Shown: positions 17,892 through 27,545 of the stretch, in pieces
How the letters are laid out: every line of letters begins with the position of its first letter
How positions within the stretch are numbered: position 1 is the stretch's first letter
DNA from: Kocuria massiliensis
Lineage (GTDB): Bacteria; Actinomycetota; Actinomycetes; Actinomycetales; Micrococcaceae
Length of the DNA: 64,000 nucleotides
NCBI RefSeq assembly: GCF_900169715.1
Contig: NZ_LT835161.1
Coordinates: 1,355,590 to 1,419,589, forward strand
Direction: 5' to 3'
Translations under genes and position numbers: made by a program
Notes under the pieces: model-generated
The model's input: only the letters and a program-made list of their open reading frames with translations
What the model was told of the DNA's origin: nothing
Databases searched by the model: none

Positions 17892-18776
17892 ATGTCGTCA
17901 GTGACCCCCGACCGTCCGGCTGTAGCCATTCAGCAGGACCTCAACTCCGTCTCCACTCTTGCCGATCCGCAACCTCACGAACTGGCCATTGGCATCGACA
18001 TTGGCGGAACCGGCATCAAAGGTGGCGTTGTGGACCTGCGAACCGGCTCGCTGGTCAGCGACCGCCACCGCATCGATACGCCACAACCCGCCACCCCGGA
18101 AACCGTCCTACCGGTCGTGCAACAAATCGTCGAGGAGCTTCAGTCTCGCGACCTTGCCCCAGACCCAAACACCGCCGTGGGAATCGACTTTCCGGCGATC
18201 GTGAAAAATGGTGTGACCTGGTCCGCGGCAAACGTCGACAAGTCCTGGATCGGCGCCGAATTGAAGAAGCTCGCCGAATCTTCGCTCGGACGAACCGTCT
18301 ACGCGGTCAATGACGCGGACGCGGCAGGTTTGGCCGAAGGAATCTACGGCCAAGGTCGTGACCGAAACGGACTAATCCTTGTGATCACCTTGGGAACGGG
18401 AATTGGTTCGGCCATGATCCATAACGGCATTCTCGTGCCCAATAGCGAACTCGGACACCTCGAAATTGACGGCCACGACGCCGAATCAAAGGCCTCCGTT
18501 CGTGCCCGCGAGCGTGAGGATCTTTCCTGGGACAAATACGGAGAACGGCTACACCGGTACTTCAGCCGGGTGGAAGCGCTCTTCTCCCCCGACCTCTTCG
18601 TGGTGGGCGGCGGCGTGTCCAAGAAACCGGAGAAGTTCATGCCGTATCTCGAGGACATCTCCACACCGATCCGCCCGGCCGCGCTGCAGAACAATGCCGG
18701 GATCGTGGGCGCGGCCCTCTGGGCAGCGGGGCAACCTGGAGAAAGGGAATACCACGACCAAGAGCTGGAGGATTAA
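17892..18776 (+). CDS. ppgK: Polyphosphate glucokinase (ROK family)
   Basis: 294 residues. Phosphorylates glucose using polyphosphate (and usually ATP). Visible features: phosphate-binding GIDIGGTGIKGGVVD near residue 33, NDADAAGLAE, LGTGIGSA, and the ELGHLEIDGHDAES segment that separates polyphosphate glucokinases from ordinary ROK glucokinases, which carry a CxxCG zinc motif here. An N-terminal extension of about 30 residues is unconserved. A CAGGAG-type site precedes the ATG. Downstream of map and closed by a strong terminator. Confidence 0.93.
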   Translation: MSSVTPDRPAVAIQQDLNSVSTLADPQPHELAIGIDIGGTGIKGGVVDLRTGSLVSDRHRIDTPQPATPETVLPVVQQIVEELQSRDLAPDPNTAVGIDFPAIVKNGVTWSAANVDKSWIGAELKKLAESSLGRTVYAVNDADAAGLAEGIYGQGRDRNGLILVITLGTGIGSAMIHNGILVPNSELGHLEIDGHDAESKASVRAREREDLSWDKYGERLHRYFSRVEALFSPDLFVVGGGVSKKPEKFMPYLEDISTPIRPAALQNNAGIVGAALWAAGQPGEREYHDQELED

Positions 18777-18811
18777 GAATTACCCGGTTGCTTCTGACGA
18801 GTGACCTCAAG

Positions 18812-18853
18812 AAAAAATCCGTTCGCGGCCTCCGGGCCTCGAACGGATTTTTT
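18812..18853. terminator. Bidirectional terminator between ppgK and nrdR
   Basis: A 14-bp stem (18812-18825 with 18840-18853) whose arms begin with six A and end with six T, a textbook intrinsic terminator readable in both directions. Confidence 0.9.
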
Positions 18854-18892
18854 CTCCCTCAGAGTGGATCCCTGGGGTGAAACCACGCTGGC

Positions 18893-18978
18893 CCATGCCG
18901 TGACGGACCGGCATGGAACATCTCGCTTTAAATGGTGAACGCCGGTACCTGACGGCTTCCCCTCCGCAAGTACCGGCG
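18893..18978. other. Two hairpins downstream of nrdR
   Basis: The ppgK-nrdR gap holds two more inverted repeats: ccatgccg/cggcatgg (18893-18900 with 18909-18916) and cgccggtac/gtaccggcg (18940-18948 with 18970-18978). They may help end or stabilise the nrdR transcript; neither has a T-tract. Confidence 0.4.
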
Positions 18979-19014
18979 ACCAGTCACTATCTAACCATAA
19001 GTTCCTCGACGGGT

Positions 19015-19605
19015 CTAGATCAGAGTCGGCTGATCCGGTTCGTCGGAATCTTTGGCCTTTTTCGCCCGACGACGCGGCTTCGCCTGGGAGGATTCTCCAT
19101 CCTTCGAGGTTCCTTCCGCCGGCGTCGTCTTCGAAGCGGCTCCGGCACCGCCGTCGGCTTCGTTGATGCCCCTCAAGGTGCGGATGGCGGTTTCGAAGTC
19201 TTCAAGACCATCGAAGGCTTGGTACACACTGGCGAACCTCAGGTAGGCCACCTCATCGAGGCGTTGTAGAGGTTCAAGAATAGCGAGACCGACGTCGTTG
19301 GCGTCGATTTCGGCAAGCCCCTTGGCCCGAATGGACTCCTCGACCTCTTGGGCCAACAGCGCCAGGTCGTCTTCGCTGACGGGTCGCCCCTGACAGGCCT
19401 TGCGCACACCAGAGACGATCTTGGCACGTTGGAACGGCTCGGTGGCCCCGGATCGTTTGATGACATTCACCGACGTCGTCTCGAGCGTGGAAAATCGCCG
19501 TGAACACGACGAGCATTGGCGGCGACGGCGGATGGCGGAACCATCGTCGGCCACGCGGGAATCGACGACCCGGGAGTCCGGATGCCGACAATAGGGACAA
19601 TGCAT
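19015..19605 (-). CDS. nrdR: Transcriptional repressor NrdR
   Basis: 196 residues. Represses ribonucleotide reductase genes in response to ATP/dATP. The N-terminal zinc ribbon has Cys3, Cys6, Cys31 and Cys34 (CPYC...CSSC), followed by an ATP-cone (about 46-136). The last 50 or so residues form a Lys/Ala/Ser-rich tail that typical NrdR proteins of 150-160 residues lack. The ATG directly follows the hisD stop codon, with AGGAG inside the end of hisD, so translation is likely coupled. Confidence 0.95.
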   Translation of the reverse strand: MHCPYCRHPDSRVVDSRVADDGSAIRRRRQCSSCSRRFSTLETTSVNVIKRSGATEPFQRAKIVSGVRKACQGRPVSEDDLALLAQEVEESIRAKGLAEIDANDVGLAILEPLQRLDEVAYLRFASVYQAFDGLEDFETAIRTLRGINEADGGAGAASKTTPAEGTSKDGESSQAKPRRRAKKAKDSDEPDQPTLI

Positions 19606-20976
19606 TCAGCTCACTCCTGAGGTGGACCGACGATCAGTACGTGCCGCTATGGCGGCCCCGTGCGCGGGAAGGTCCTCCGCCGAGGCCACGGCAATGATGT
19701 CGTCCCCCACGGCGGCTAGAGCATCCTCGGTGTACTCAATGATTTGCACGGCCTTCATGAAGGACGTGGTGCAGAGCCCACTGCTGTGGGTAGCTGAGCC
19801 GCCGGTGGGCAAAACGTGATTGGATCCAGCGGCGTAATCGCCGAGGGGCACGGGGCTATACGGGCCCAAGAAGATCGCGCCAGAGTTCCGTATGCGAGAC
19901 GCGACCTCACGGGGATTCTCTGTGTGGATCTCAAGGTGCTCGGGCGCGTACGCGTTGACGACGTCGATGCCACGCTCGAGCGAATCCGTGAGGATCACGC
20001 CGGATTGGGGCCCGCCGAGCGCTTCCCTCACCCGGTCACGATGTTTGGTCTCGGACACCCGCCGTTGCAAAGCGGTTTCGACGGCCTCTGCGAGTTCTGG
20101 TGAGTCCGTCATCAGCAACGATCCCGCGTGCGGGTCGTGCTCGGCCTGGGACAGCAAATCCGCGGCCACGAATTCGGGATCGGCGGTGTGATCGGCGACG
20201 ACGGCGATTTCGGTGGTCCCAGCCTCTCCATCGACGCCGACGATCGAACGCAGCTGCCGTTTGGCCATGGCCACAAAGATATTTCCGGGACCGGTAATCG
20301 TATTCACGGGTTGAAGGGATTCCTCACCTTCCAGCCCATACGCCATGGCCGCGAGTGCTTGAGCCCCGCCAATGGCCCACACCTCAGTGACTCCCAAAAG
20401 ACCTGCTGCGGCAAGGGTCGTGGGATGCGGCAAGCCGTTGAATTCCTTTTGAGGCGGCGTGCACAAGACGACGGAGTCAACGCCGGCTGCCTGAGCGGGA
20501 ACGACATTCATGACGACCGACGATGGATACACCGCGAGTCCACCGGGAACGTAGAGACCGACCCTCTGCACGGGTGTCCAGCGATGGATCAAGTGAGCGC
20601 CCGGCGCCACCTCAACGGAGGCGTCGTCCGGTCGTTGCACGGCGGCAAAGGCCCGAGTCCGTTCGATAGCGGTCTCCAGGCCGCGTCGAACCTTAGGGTC
20701 AAGAGCGTCGACGGCCTCACGTATGGCCGATTCGGGAACCCGGAGGGATTCCTGTGTTACGCCGTCGAAACGCTGGGCAAGTTCGCGCAAGGCCTCGGCG
20801 CCCCTATCACGGACGTCGGCCAGGATGGAGGCGACCGATTCCTCGGCCGACGCCAAGAATTCCCCGGTGGGTCGCGGAACCACGGATCGAAGCTGCGAGG
20901 GGCTCAGGTGCTGTCCCCGCAGGTCAAGTACGCGCATGAGCGGAGTGGGCACGGTGGTCGAATCAGTCTCAGTCAC
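19606..20976 (-). CDS. hisD: Histidinol dehydrogenase HisD
   Basis: 456 residues. Oxidises histidinol to histidine in two NAD-dependent steps. Motifs: VGLYVPGG, GGAQALAAMAYG, TGPGN, zinc-site residues in LLSQAEHDPHAG and GDYAAGSNHVLPTGG, and a late His in EDLPAHG. It begins with GTG at 20976, which sits six bases after a TAAACT element, so it may have its own leaderless promoter after dnaE. No other his gene is in the window; nrdR follows without a gap. Confidence 0.95.
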   Translation of the reverse strand: MTETDSTTVPTPLMRVLDLRGQHLSPSQLRSVVPRPTGEFLASAEESVASILADVRDRGAEALRELAQRFDGVTQESLRVPESAIREAVDALDPKVRRGLETAIERTRAFAAVQRPDDASVEVAPGAHLIHRWTPVQRVGLYVPGGLAVYPSSVVMNVVPAQAAGVDSVVLCTPPQKEFNGLPHPTTLAAAGLLGVTEVWAIGGAQALAAMAYGLEGEESLQPVNTITGPGNIFVAMAKRQLRSIVGVDGEAGTTEIAVVADHTADPEFVAADLLSQAEHDPHAGSLLMTDSPELAEAVETALQRRVSETKHRDRVREALGGPQSGVILTDSLERGIDVVNAYAPEHLEIHTENPREVASRIRNSGAIFLGPYSPVPLGDYAAGSNHVLPTGGSATHSSGLCTTSFMKAVQIIEYTEDALAAVGDDIIAVASAEDLPAHGAAIAARTDRRSTSGVS

Positions 20977-20982
20977 GTGACC

Positions 20983-20988
20983 AGTTTA
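20983..20988 (-). promoter_or_regulatory. -10 element of leaderless hisD promoter
   Basis: Read on the minus strand, TAAACT ends six bases before the GTG at 20976. It lies in the 45-base gap after dnaE, giving hisD-nrdR a possible separate transcript. Confidence 0.45.
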
Positions 20989-21021
20989 ACGTCAACGACC
21001 GCGATCAGCAGATTCGGTGGT

Positions 21022-24000
21022 TCACAGTCCGTTGTCGGAGCCTCCGGAGCGTTCCAAACAGGAGGAACCGAAGAGCACCTTGAGGTCACCGAACAACGCT
21101 GGATTCGGGTTGACCCTCAGCCGCGGAGACAGTCTCATGAGAACATCCTTGGTCCGGCAGGCTAGGTTGATCCTCACCTCGGCGTCCCCTCGGTGATTAA
21201 TCAAGATGTTCTCTAGCTCCCGTAGCGTGGATTCGGTGGCCCGGTGTTCGGGGATCGACAGAATCACCGGTCCCTTTTGTCCATCGGCATCAATGTCTGG
21301 AACTTTCAGCTCTTGGGCACTAATCGTGACGGAACCGTCGTCGCGCCGCTGTAGCCGGCCCTTGATCGTGCAGATAAGGTCTTCCGTCAACACGCCGGCG
21401 ATGGGTGCGTAGACCTTTCCAAAGAACATGATCTCCATGGAACCGGTACGGTCCTCGAGTTCAATACGCGCGTATGCATTGCCGCTCGACTTGGCGACCT
21501 TCCGCTGCACCGAGGTGATCATGCCCGCCACCGTCACCACAGATCCGTCGGGCTTACCGTCTTCGTCTAGGAGCGACTGCACCGACGAGTCAGACAATTG
21601 CCCCAGGACGTCGTCGAGCCCCCGAAGCGGATGATCGGACACGTAAAGCCCCAGCATTTCCCGCTCAAAGTTCAGCATGTCGCGACGTTCCCACTCGGGG
21701 ACGTCCGGAATGGCCACCGTGAGGTCGGTCGCTGGATCGTCGTCGTCCATGCCGAAACCGCCGAAAAGATCGAATTGGCCGGCTGCCTCCTGTCGTTTGA
21801 CCGAAACGGTTGCGTCGATGGCTTCTTCGTGAATGAGCGAGAGAGCGCGACGCCGGTGACCTAGGTCGTCAAATGCGCCGGCCTTAATCATCGACTCGAT
21901 GGTGCGCTTATTGCAGACGACCGCCGGCACCTTTTTCAAGAAGTCGTGGAACGAGGTGAACTTTCCCTGGCTTTCGCGGGTTTCGACCAAAGCAGAAACG
22001 ACGTTGGCCCCAACGTTGCGCACGGCGCCCATTCCGAAGCGAATGTCGTCACCCACTGGAGTGAAGTTCAATGCCGATTCGTTGACGTCCGGTGGGAGCA
22101 CCGTGATGTTCATGTGTCGACATTCGTTGAGATACAGGGCGAGCTTATCTTTATCGTCGCCGACGGATGTCAGCAGAGCCGCCATGTATTCCTGCGGGAA
22201 ATGCGCCTTGAGGTACGCGGTCCAGTAGGAAACGAGGCCATAAGCCGCGGTGTGCGCCTTGTTGAATGCATAGTCCGAGAACGGAAGAAGGATGTCCCAC
22301 AGTGCCTTAACCGCACCTTCCGAATACCCGTTATCGATCATGCCCTGGTGGAAGGTCTCGTACTGGCGATCCAGCTCGGCCTTCTTTTTCTTGCCCATGG
22401 CACGTCGCAGAATATCCGCTTCACCCAGAGAATATCCCGCCACCTTCTGCGCAATGGCCATGACCTGCTCCTGATAAACAATCAGACCATAGGTCGTATC
22501 CAGAATCTCCGCGAGGGGCTCTTCAAGCTCGGGGTGAATGGGCGTGACTTCTTGCAGACCGTTCTTTCGCAAGGCGTAATTGGTATGCGAATTAGCGCCC
22601 ATTGGTCCCGGTCGATACAGCGCAAGGACCGCGGAAATATGCTCGAAATGATCCGGCTGCATGAGCTTGAGGAGCTGACGCATAGGTCCGCCGTCGAGCT
22701 GGAACACACCGAGGGTGTCCCCTCGCGCGAGCAACCGGTAAGACTCTTCGTCGTCGGTCTCGAGGGTCTCCAGGTCGAGGTCGAAATCCCGGTTCGCCTT
22801 GATGTTCTCAATGGCATCGGAAATGATCGTCAGGTTTCTCAACCCGAGGAAGTCCATCTTGATGAGGCCGAGGCCTTCACAGGTCGGGTAATCGAACTGC
22901 GTGATGACCTGGCCGTCCTGCTCACGACGCATGATCGGAATGACGTCGATGATGTCGTGACTGGACATGATGACGCCAGCGGCGTGGACGCCCCATTGAC
23001 GCTTCAGTCCCTCGAGGCCTTCCGCGGTCTCAAAGACCTTACGGGCTTCTTCGTCGCTGGACAGGAGCTCACGAAGTTCGTCGGCCTCCCCGTATCGCTT
23101 CGCGTCCTTGTTGCAGACGTCCTTCAGCGAGATGCCCTTACCCATCACGTCCGGCGGCATCGCCTTGGTGAGCTTCTCCCCCATCGAGAAGGGATATCCG
23201 AGCACCCGAGAGGAGTCCTTGAGCGCTTGTTTCGCCTTGATGGTGCCGTACGTGACGATCTGCGCGACCTTGTCTTCGCCGTACTTTTCCGTCACATAGT
23301 GGATGACCTCGGAACGACGACGATCATCGAAGTCCACATCGAAGTCAGGCATGGACACACGGTCCGGGTTGAGGAACCGCTCGAAAATCAGGTCATGCTC
23401 GAGCGGATTCAGTTCCGTAATACGCATCGCGTAAGCGACCATCGAACCGGCGCCAGATCCACGGCCCGGCCCCACCCGGATCCCGTTGTCCTTCGCCCAG
23501 TTGATGAAGTCGGCCACCACGAGGAAGTATCCAGGAAAGCCCATCTGGGTGATGATGCCGACCTCATACTCGGCCTGTTTACGGACGTCGTCCGGAATGC
23601 CGTTCGGGAAACGGTAGTGCAGACCGTTTTCGACTTCTTTGACGAACCACGATTCCTCGTTTTCCCCGGGAGGGCACGGGAAATTCGGCATGTAGTTGGC
23701 GCTCGTATCGAACTCGACATTGCACCGTTCCGCAATTTCGAGGGTGTTATCGCAGGCTTCCGGAAAGTCTCGGAAGAGCTCCCGCATTTCGGCGGCCGAT
23801 TTCAGATAGAACTCGTCGGCATCGAATTTGAACCGCTTGGGGTCTTGGAGCGTCGATCCCGATTGCACGCACAGGAGGGCTGCGTGCGCTTTGGCGTCCT
23901 CGGCGTGGGTGTAGTGGAGGTCGTTGGTGGCGACCAACGGCAATTGCAGATCTTTGCCCAGGCGCAGCAGGTCGCTCGTCACCTGTTTCTCGATGCCGAG

Positions 24001-24597
24001 GCCGTGGTCCATCAGCTCGAGATAGTAGTTTTCCTTGCCGAAGATGTCGCGGAATTCCGCCGCGGCGTCCCGAGCTTCTTGGTATTGGCCCAGACGAAGG
24101 CGAGTCTGGACTTCTCCGGAAGGACAACCCGTCGTCGCGATCAGGCCTTTGCCGTAGGTATTCAGCAGTTCCCGGTCCATGCGGGGCTTATAGAAATGCC
24201 CTTCCAAAGACGCCTTCGACGAGGCCCGGAACAGGTTGTGCATGCCCTGGGTCGTCTCGGCCAAAAGCGTCATGTGGGTGTACGCGCCACCGCCGGAGAC
24301 GTCGTTGCGCCCGCCATCGCCAAATTTAACGCGCGTTCGATCCTGCCGGGCCGTACCGGGCGTCACATACGCTTCCACGCCAATGATGGGCTTGATGCCA
24401 GCGTTTCTGGCCCGGTTCCAAAAATCGAAGGCGCCGAAAAGGAATCCGTGGTCGGTCGTCGCCATGGAATCCATGCCGAGTTCGTGCGCGTGCTCGAAGA
24501 GGTCATCAAGACGCGCCGCGCCATCCAGCATCGAATATTCGGTGTGGACGTGCAGATGGGTAAAACCTTTGCCGGAGGATGGAGCCGCGGAAGTCAC
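21022..24597 (-). CDS. dnaE: DNA polymerase III alpha subunit DnaE
   Basis: About 1190 residues. Replicative polymerase catalytic subunit. Order: PHP domain from the start (HLHVHTEYSMLDGA), polymerase core with GPGRGSGAGS and the catalytic aspartates in PDFDVDFDD, thumb and fingers, helix-hairpin-helix region, and a C-terminal OB-fold (VTVAGMITSVQRK). Two adjacent GTG codons can start it (24600 and 24597); a TAAAGT element ends exactly six bases before the second, so 24597 is preferred as a leaderless start. That element overlaps the rluD stop. A second dnaE (dnaE2 type) is not in the window. Confidence 0.96.
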   Translation of the reverse strand: MTSAAPSSGKGFTHLHVHTEYSMLDGAARLDDLFEHAHELGMDSMATTDHGFLFGAFDFWNRARNAGIKPIIGVEAYVTPGTARQDRTRVKFGDGGRNDVSGGGAYTHMTLLAETTQGMHNLFRASSKASLEGHFYKPRMDRELLNTYGKGLIATTGCPSGEVQTRLRLGQYQEARDAAAEFRDIFGKENYYLELMDHGLGIEKQVTSDLLRLGKDLQLPLVATNDLHYTHAEDAKAHAALLCVQSGSTLQDPKRFKFDADEFYLKSAAEMRELFRDFPEACDNTLEIAERCNVEFDTSANYMPNFPCPPGENEESWFVKEVENGLHYRFPNGIPDDVRKQAEYEVGIITQMGFPGYFLVVADFINWAKDNGIRVGPGRGSGAGSMVAYAMRITELNPLEHDLIFERFLNPDRVSMPDFDVDFDDRRRSEVIHYVTEKYGEDKVAQIVTYGTIKAKQALKDSSRVLGYPFSMGEKLTKAMPPDVMGKGISLKDVCNKDAKRYGEADELRELLSSDEEARKVFETAEGLEGLKRQWGVHAAGVIMSSHDIIDVIPIMRREQDGQVITQFDYPTCEGLGLIKMDFLGLRNLTIISDAIENIKANRDFDLDLETLETDDEESYRLLARGDTLGVFQLDGGPMRQLLKLMQPDHFEHISAVLALYRPGPMGANSHTNYALRKNGLQEVTPIHPELEEPLAEILDTTYGLIVYQEQVMAIAQKVAGYSLGEADILRRAMGKKKKAELDRQYETFHQGMIDNGYSEGAVKALWDILLPFSDYAFNKAHTAAYGLVSYWTAYLKAHFPQEYMAALLTSVGDDKDKLALYLNECRHMNITVLPPDVNESALNFTPVGDDIRFGMGAVRNVGANVVSALVETRESQGKFTSFHDFLKKVPAVVCNKRTIESMIKAGAFDDLGHRRRALSLIHEEAIDATVSVKRQEAAGQFDLFGGFGMDDDDPATDLTVAIPDVPEWERRDMLNFEREMLGLYVSDHPLRGLDDVLGQLSDSSVQSLLDEDGKPDGSVVTVAGMITSVQRKVAKSSGNAYARIELEDRTGSMEIMFFGKVYAPIAGVLTEDLICTIKGRLQRRDDGSVTISAQELKVPDIDADGQKGPVILSIPEHRATESTLRELENILINHRGDAEVRINLACRTKDVLMRLSPRLRVNPNPALFGDLKVLFGSSCLERSGGSDNGL

Positions 24598-24603
24598 CAC
24601 TCC

Positions 24604-24609
24604 ACTTTA
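24604..24609 (-). promoter_or_regulatory. -10 element of leaderless dnaE promoter
   Basis: Minus-strand TAAAGT, whose first bases are the rluD stop codon, ends six bases before the GTG at 24597. It would let dnaE be transcribed independently of lspA-rluD. Confidence 0.4.
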
Positions 24610-25578
24610 GGTGCTCGACGCCGTGAGAGCATCTCCGTTGCGCATGGCGTCCACCGCAAAACTCAGGTCGGGCGAATATTCGCTCGTGAATTCCACCACC
24701 TGGCCCGTGCCGGGGTGCTCAAAACCGAGCCGATGAGCGTGCAACCACTGACGAGTCAGCCCCCAACGGGCCGAGAGTGCCGGGTCCGCCCCGTACGTAA
24801 GGTCACCACAGCATGGATGATGCAGAGCGGAAAAATGGACCCTGATCTGGTGAGTACGTCCGGTTTCCAAGTGAACTTCCACCAGGCTCGCCGGGCCGAA
24901 GGCCTCCAGAACTTCGTAATGCGTGATTGCCTCGCGGCCGTCCTCGACGACAGCGAAACGCCACTCGTGCCCGGGATGGCGTCCGATTGGCGCGTCGATG
25001 GTCCCACGCAGGGGATCCGGAATTCCTTGAACCAGTGCGTGGTAGACCTTGGTCACGGTTCGCTCTTTGAATGCCTTCTTCAAGACCGAGTACGACTGTT
25101 CGTTTTTGGCGACAACCATCAAACCCGACGTTCCAACGTCCAGCCGATGCACGATACCTTGACGCTCTGCCGCACCGGATGTGGAAATTGCCACCCCCAC
25201 TGCGGTCAGCGCGCCCACCACGGTGGGACCATGCCAGCCCGGGGAAGGATGGGCCGCCACCCCTGCCGGTTTGTTGACGACGACGATGTCGTCGTCTTCG
25301 TGCACAATGTCAAACCCATCCACGGTTTCTGGCACTACGCGGATCTTGGCATCGGGATCCGGAACCTCCGCCGTAACCTGAGCGCCCACCGGAACCTTCA
25401 GCGACTTCGTGGGCTTGAGCGGTTTTCCCCCGACCTCGACGGACACCCTGTCTTCGGCACACCACTGACTGGCCGCCGATCGGGAACGCCCGGTGACCTC
25501 GGCCAAGTATGCGTCCAAACGCAACCCCGAGTGGTCGGCATCAACGGTCCACGTCGTCACGTCGTTCGTATCCTTCAT
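24607..25578 (-). CDS. rluD: RluD-type 23S rRNA pseudouridine synthase
   Basis: 323 residues. An N-terminal S4 RNA-binding domain (about 17-75) is followed by the RluA-family catalytic domain with HRLDVGTSGLMVVAK, which contains the catalytic aspartate, and GRTHQIRVH. Family members modify uridines of 23S rRNA helix 69; the exact site is inferred from the RluD-like architecture. It overlaps the end of lspA by four bases (ATGA), a coupling seen in many Actinobacteria and Firmicutes. Confidence 0.9.
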   Translation of the reverse strand: MKDTNDVTTWTVDADHSGLRLDAYLAEVTGRSRSAASQWCAEDRVSVEVGGKPLKPTKSLKVPVGAQVTAEVPDPDAKIRVVPETVDGFDIVHEDDDIVVVNKPAGVAAHPSPGWHGPTVVGALTAVGVAISTSGAAERQGIVHRLDVGTSGLMVVAKNEQSYSVLKKAFKERTVTKVYHALVQGIPDPLRGTIDAPIGRHPGHEWRFAVVEDGREAITHYEVLEAFGPASLVEVHLETGRTHQIRVHFSALHHPCCGDLTYGADPALSARWGLTRQWLHAHRLGFEHPGTGQVVEFTSEYSPDLSFAVDAMRNGDALTASST

Positions 25579-26126
25579 GAGCGGTCCTCTTCAGCAGGTT
25601 GAGCGGGCTCGGAAGTGCGCCCGTCGAGCGGAACTCCTCGAAGCATCACAATGGCTAGCACCACAATGCTCACCGTGATGCAGGAGTCCGCGACATTGAA
25701 AATCGCGAAGTGCGGAACGGAGATGAAATCAACGACATGTCCGCGCCCAAAACCGGGTTCACGGAAAAGCCGGTCGGTGAGGTTGCCCAGCACACCCGCG
25801 AGCAGCCCAAAAAGACCAAGAATCCAGGCACGAGAACGGGCCCTCGGGAGATAGAACAGCACCACGCATGCGACGACTGCCATCACGATCGTGAAAATCC
25901 AAGTGATGGATTCCCCCATCGAAAATGCCGCACCCGGGTTCCGGATGAATCGCCACCACAGCACGCCGTCCACGACGGGGATGACCTGCCCTTCCGTCAT
26001 ATTCGACACGACCATGTGTTTGGAGACTTGGTCGAGCGTGTACAGCACGATCAGCATCACCACGCCGCCCATGACATAGGGGCGACGAATTCGATCCGAC
26101 GAAACGGTGTCGACGCGCTGGCTCAC
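25575..26126 (-). CDS. lspA: Lipoprotein signal peptidase LspA
   Basis: About 183 residues. Membrane aspartyl protease that cuts signal peptides from prolipoproteins. Four membrane helices are visible, with both catalytic aspartates in GNLTDRLFR and FNVADSCITVS. An ATG at 26144 gives six more residues, but its own AGGAG-like sequence lies inside that codon run and is placed ten bases before a GTG at 26126, so the GTG is preferred; this is not certain. First gene of the lspA-rluD-dnaE run, downstream of the divIVA terminator. Confidence 0.93.
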   Translation of the reverse strand: MSQRVDTVSSDRIRRPYVMGGVVMLIVLYTLDQVSKHMVVSNMTEGQVIPVVDGVLWWRFIRNPGAAFSMGESITWIFTIVMAVVACVVLFYLPRARSRAWILGLFGLLAGVLGNLTDRLFREPGFGRGHVVDFISVPHFAIFNVADSCITVSIVVLAIVMLRGVPLDGRTSEPAQPAEEDRS

Positions 26127-26207
26127 GGTCGAAATTCTCCTCATAGATAGACTGCGGGGCTAACACTCCGGTAGTGCTCGAAGCATCCGGTATGCCGTTA
26201 ACAGAGT

Positions 26208-26242
26208 ACCGGGGCCAGCGCCACTAGGACGCTGACCCCGGT
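26208..26242 (-). terminator. Terminator after divIVA
   Basis: 13-base arms with one mismatch (26208-26220 with 26230-26242) around a nine-base loop. It separates the divIVA unit from lspA. Confidence 0.7.
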
Positions 26243-26275
26243 TACCGGTCGAGACTCGACGGTCTCCGTTCCGAC

Positions 26276-27052
26276 TTACTTGGAGGCGGTCGGCTCGACG
26301 CGCGGCGAATTCTCCAAGTCGGTGAGCTTGCCCTCGAGGTAGGACTTCAGCTCGCGACGGTACTTCGATTCAAAGGTGCGGAGGGTTTCCACATCAGACT
26401 CGAGATTGGTCTTCGACTCCTCGAGAGAAGCAAGAATCGACGAGCGCTTGGCTTCCGCATCGCTCAAGAGCGACTGAGCCGTGGTTTGGCCTTCCTCGAT
26501 GAGACGGGCCTTTTCGGACTCTCCCTGGGAGACGTAATCATCGTGCAGACGCTGAGCCATGGCGATGACGGCCGCCGCCGACGCGGCAGACTCGCTCTGG
26601 CCTCCCTGAGCGGATCCGGCATTTGTGGAATCCGACGCCTGAGCGGTCTCGCTCGTCGTGGCGCCCTCGGCCGCCGTGGGAACCTGCTCCTCGGTCGGGT
26701 GAATCTCAGAGTTGAGGTTTTCGGTCTTCAGATCGGACGAAGAGTCAGACTCGACGTTCAACGCTGCCACGGAATCGGACGAGCCTTCACCGTTCGATGT
26801 GGAGTTCTTCGACGTCGCGTTCTGAGTCGGAGCCTCAGCGTTGCTCACGCCGACCGTCGAGACGGAATCCGACTCGGGATCGACGCCGGCCTCGCGAAGC
26901 TTCTGCGTCAACTCGTCGTTTTCCTTGTGGAGACGGCGGAGTTCGGTCACGACCTCATCGAGGAAAAGGTCGACCTCTTCCTGGTCGTATCCCTCACGGA
27001 ATTTGGTGGGTTGGAAGGTCTTGTTAATGACCTGTTCCGGGGTCAATGTCAT
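26276..27052 (-). CDS. divIVA: DivIVA/Wag31 polar growth protein
   Basis: 258 residues. The N-terminal lipid-binding domain (MTLTPEQVINKTFQPTKFREGY) with DLFLDEVVTEL is the DivIVA hallmark. It binds curved membrane at poles and septa and recruits wall synthesis machinery. A long Ser/Thr/Glu/Asn-rich, probably disordered linker (about 65-160) separates it from a C-terminal coiled coil (about 165-245). The start is set at 27052 because an AGAGGTG site precedes it and the family motif begins there. Last gene of the yggS-sepF-yggT-divIVA group. Confidence 0.95.
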   Translation of the reverse strand: MTLTPEQVINKTFQPTKFREGYDQEEVDLFLDEVVTELRRLHKENDELTQKLREAGVDPESDSVSTVGVSNAEAPTQNATSKNSTSNGEGSSDSVAALNVESDSSSDLKTENLNSEIHPTEEQVPTAAEGATTSETAQASDSTNAGSAQGGQSESAASAAAVIAMAQRLHDDYVSQGESEKARLIEEGQTTAQSLLSDAEAKRSSILASLEESKTNLESDVETLRTFESKYRRELKSYLEGKLTDLENSPRVEPTASK

Positions 27053-27200
27053 GAAATACACCTCTTGTCGTTGAGATGCGGCGGCTGTCGCATCGAAGTT
27101 GTGTTGGGGGCAAGCCGGCCGCTGCCTCACGGTTCACACGAGAGCTTATGGGAAAAGTCTGACGAAAACCTTGATGTCGAGCGGAGCGCCGACGATTCGG

Positions 27201-27503
27201 CTAGGACACGCCCGAGGCTAACGAGGCTCTCACGATGCTCTGCGCGATGCTGAGAACGACCAACAACACTAGGAAGCCCATGTCAAGCGAAACGGTTCCG
27301 ATACGCAATGGCGGAATCCACTTACGCATCAACCGCATCGGCGGATCGGTCATGGTGTAGACCGTCGACGCAAAAATGAGCGCAACACCTTGAGGCTTCC
27401 AGAACCTCGCGAATGTTTGCACCCAGTCCAGAATCAGCCGAAACATCAGCACGAGAAACGCCAAATACAAGGCGAAATGGATGATGGCCAAAGCCGAGAT
27501 CAA
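27201..27503 (-). CDS. YggT-family membrane protein
   Basis: 100 residues with two membrane regions (about 3-30 and 68-95) around a short conserved loop, DPPMRLMRKWIPPLR, typical of the YggT family. Located between sepF and divIVA as in most Gram-positives; a division or osmotic role has been suggested but not proven. The start is TTG at 27503, supported by AGGAAGGA eight bases upstream. Confidence 0.88.
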   Translation of the reverse strand: MISALAIIHFALYLAFLVLMFRLILDWVQTFARFWKPQGVALIFASTVYTMTDPPMRLMRKWIPPLRIGTVSLDMGFLVLLVVLSIAQSIVRASLASGVS

Positions 27504-27545
27504 CGGACGAATCCTTCCTATGACGAACCAAGCACCGACGCGCTA

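Noticed and set aside
21946-25602. Plus-strand open frame of about 1218 codons antisense to dnaE and rluD
   Set aside because: It is the shadow of biased codons in dnaE: no family motifs, wrong composition, and dnaE's catalytic motifs are intact on the other strand.
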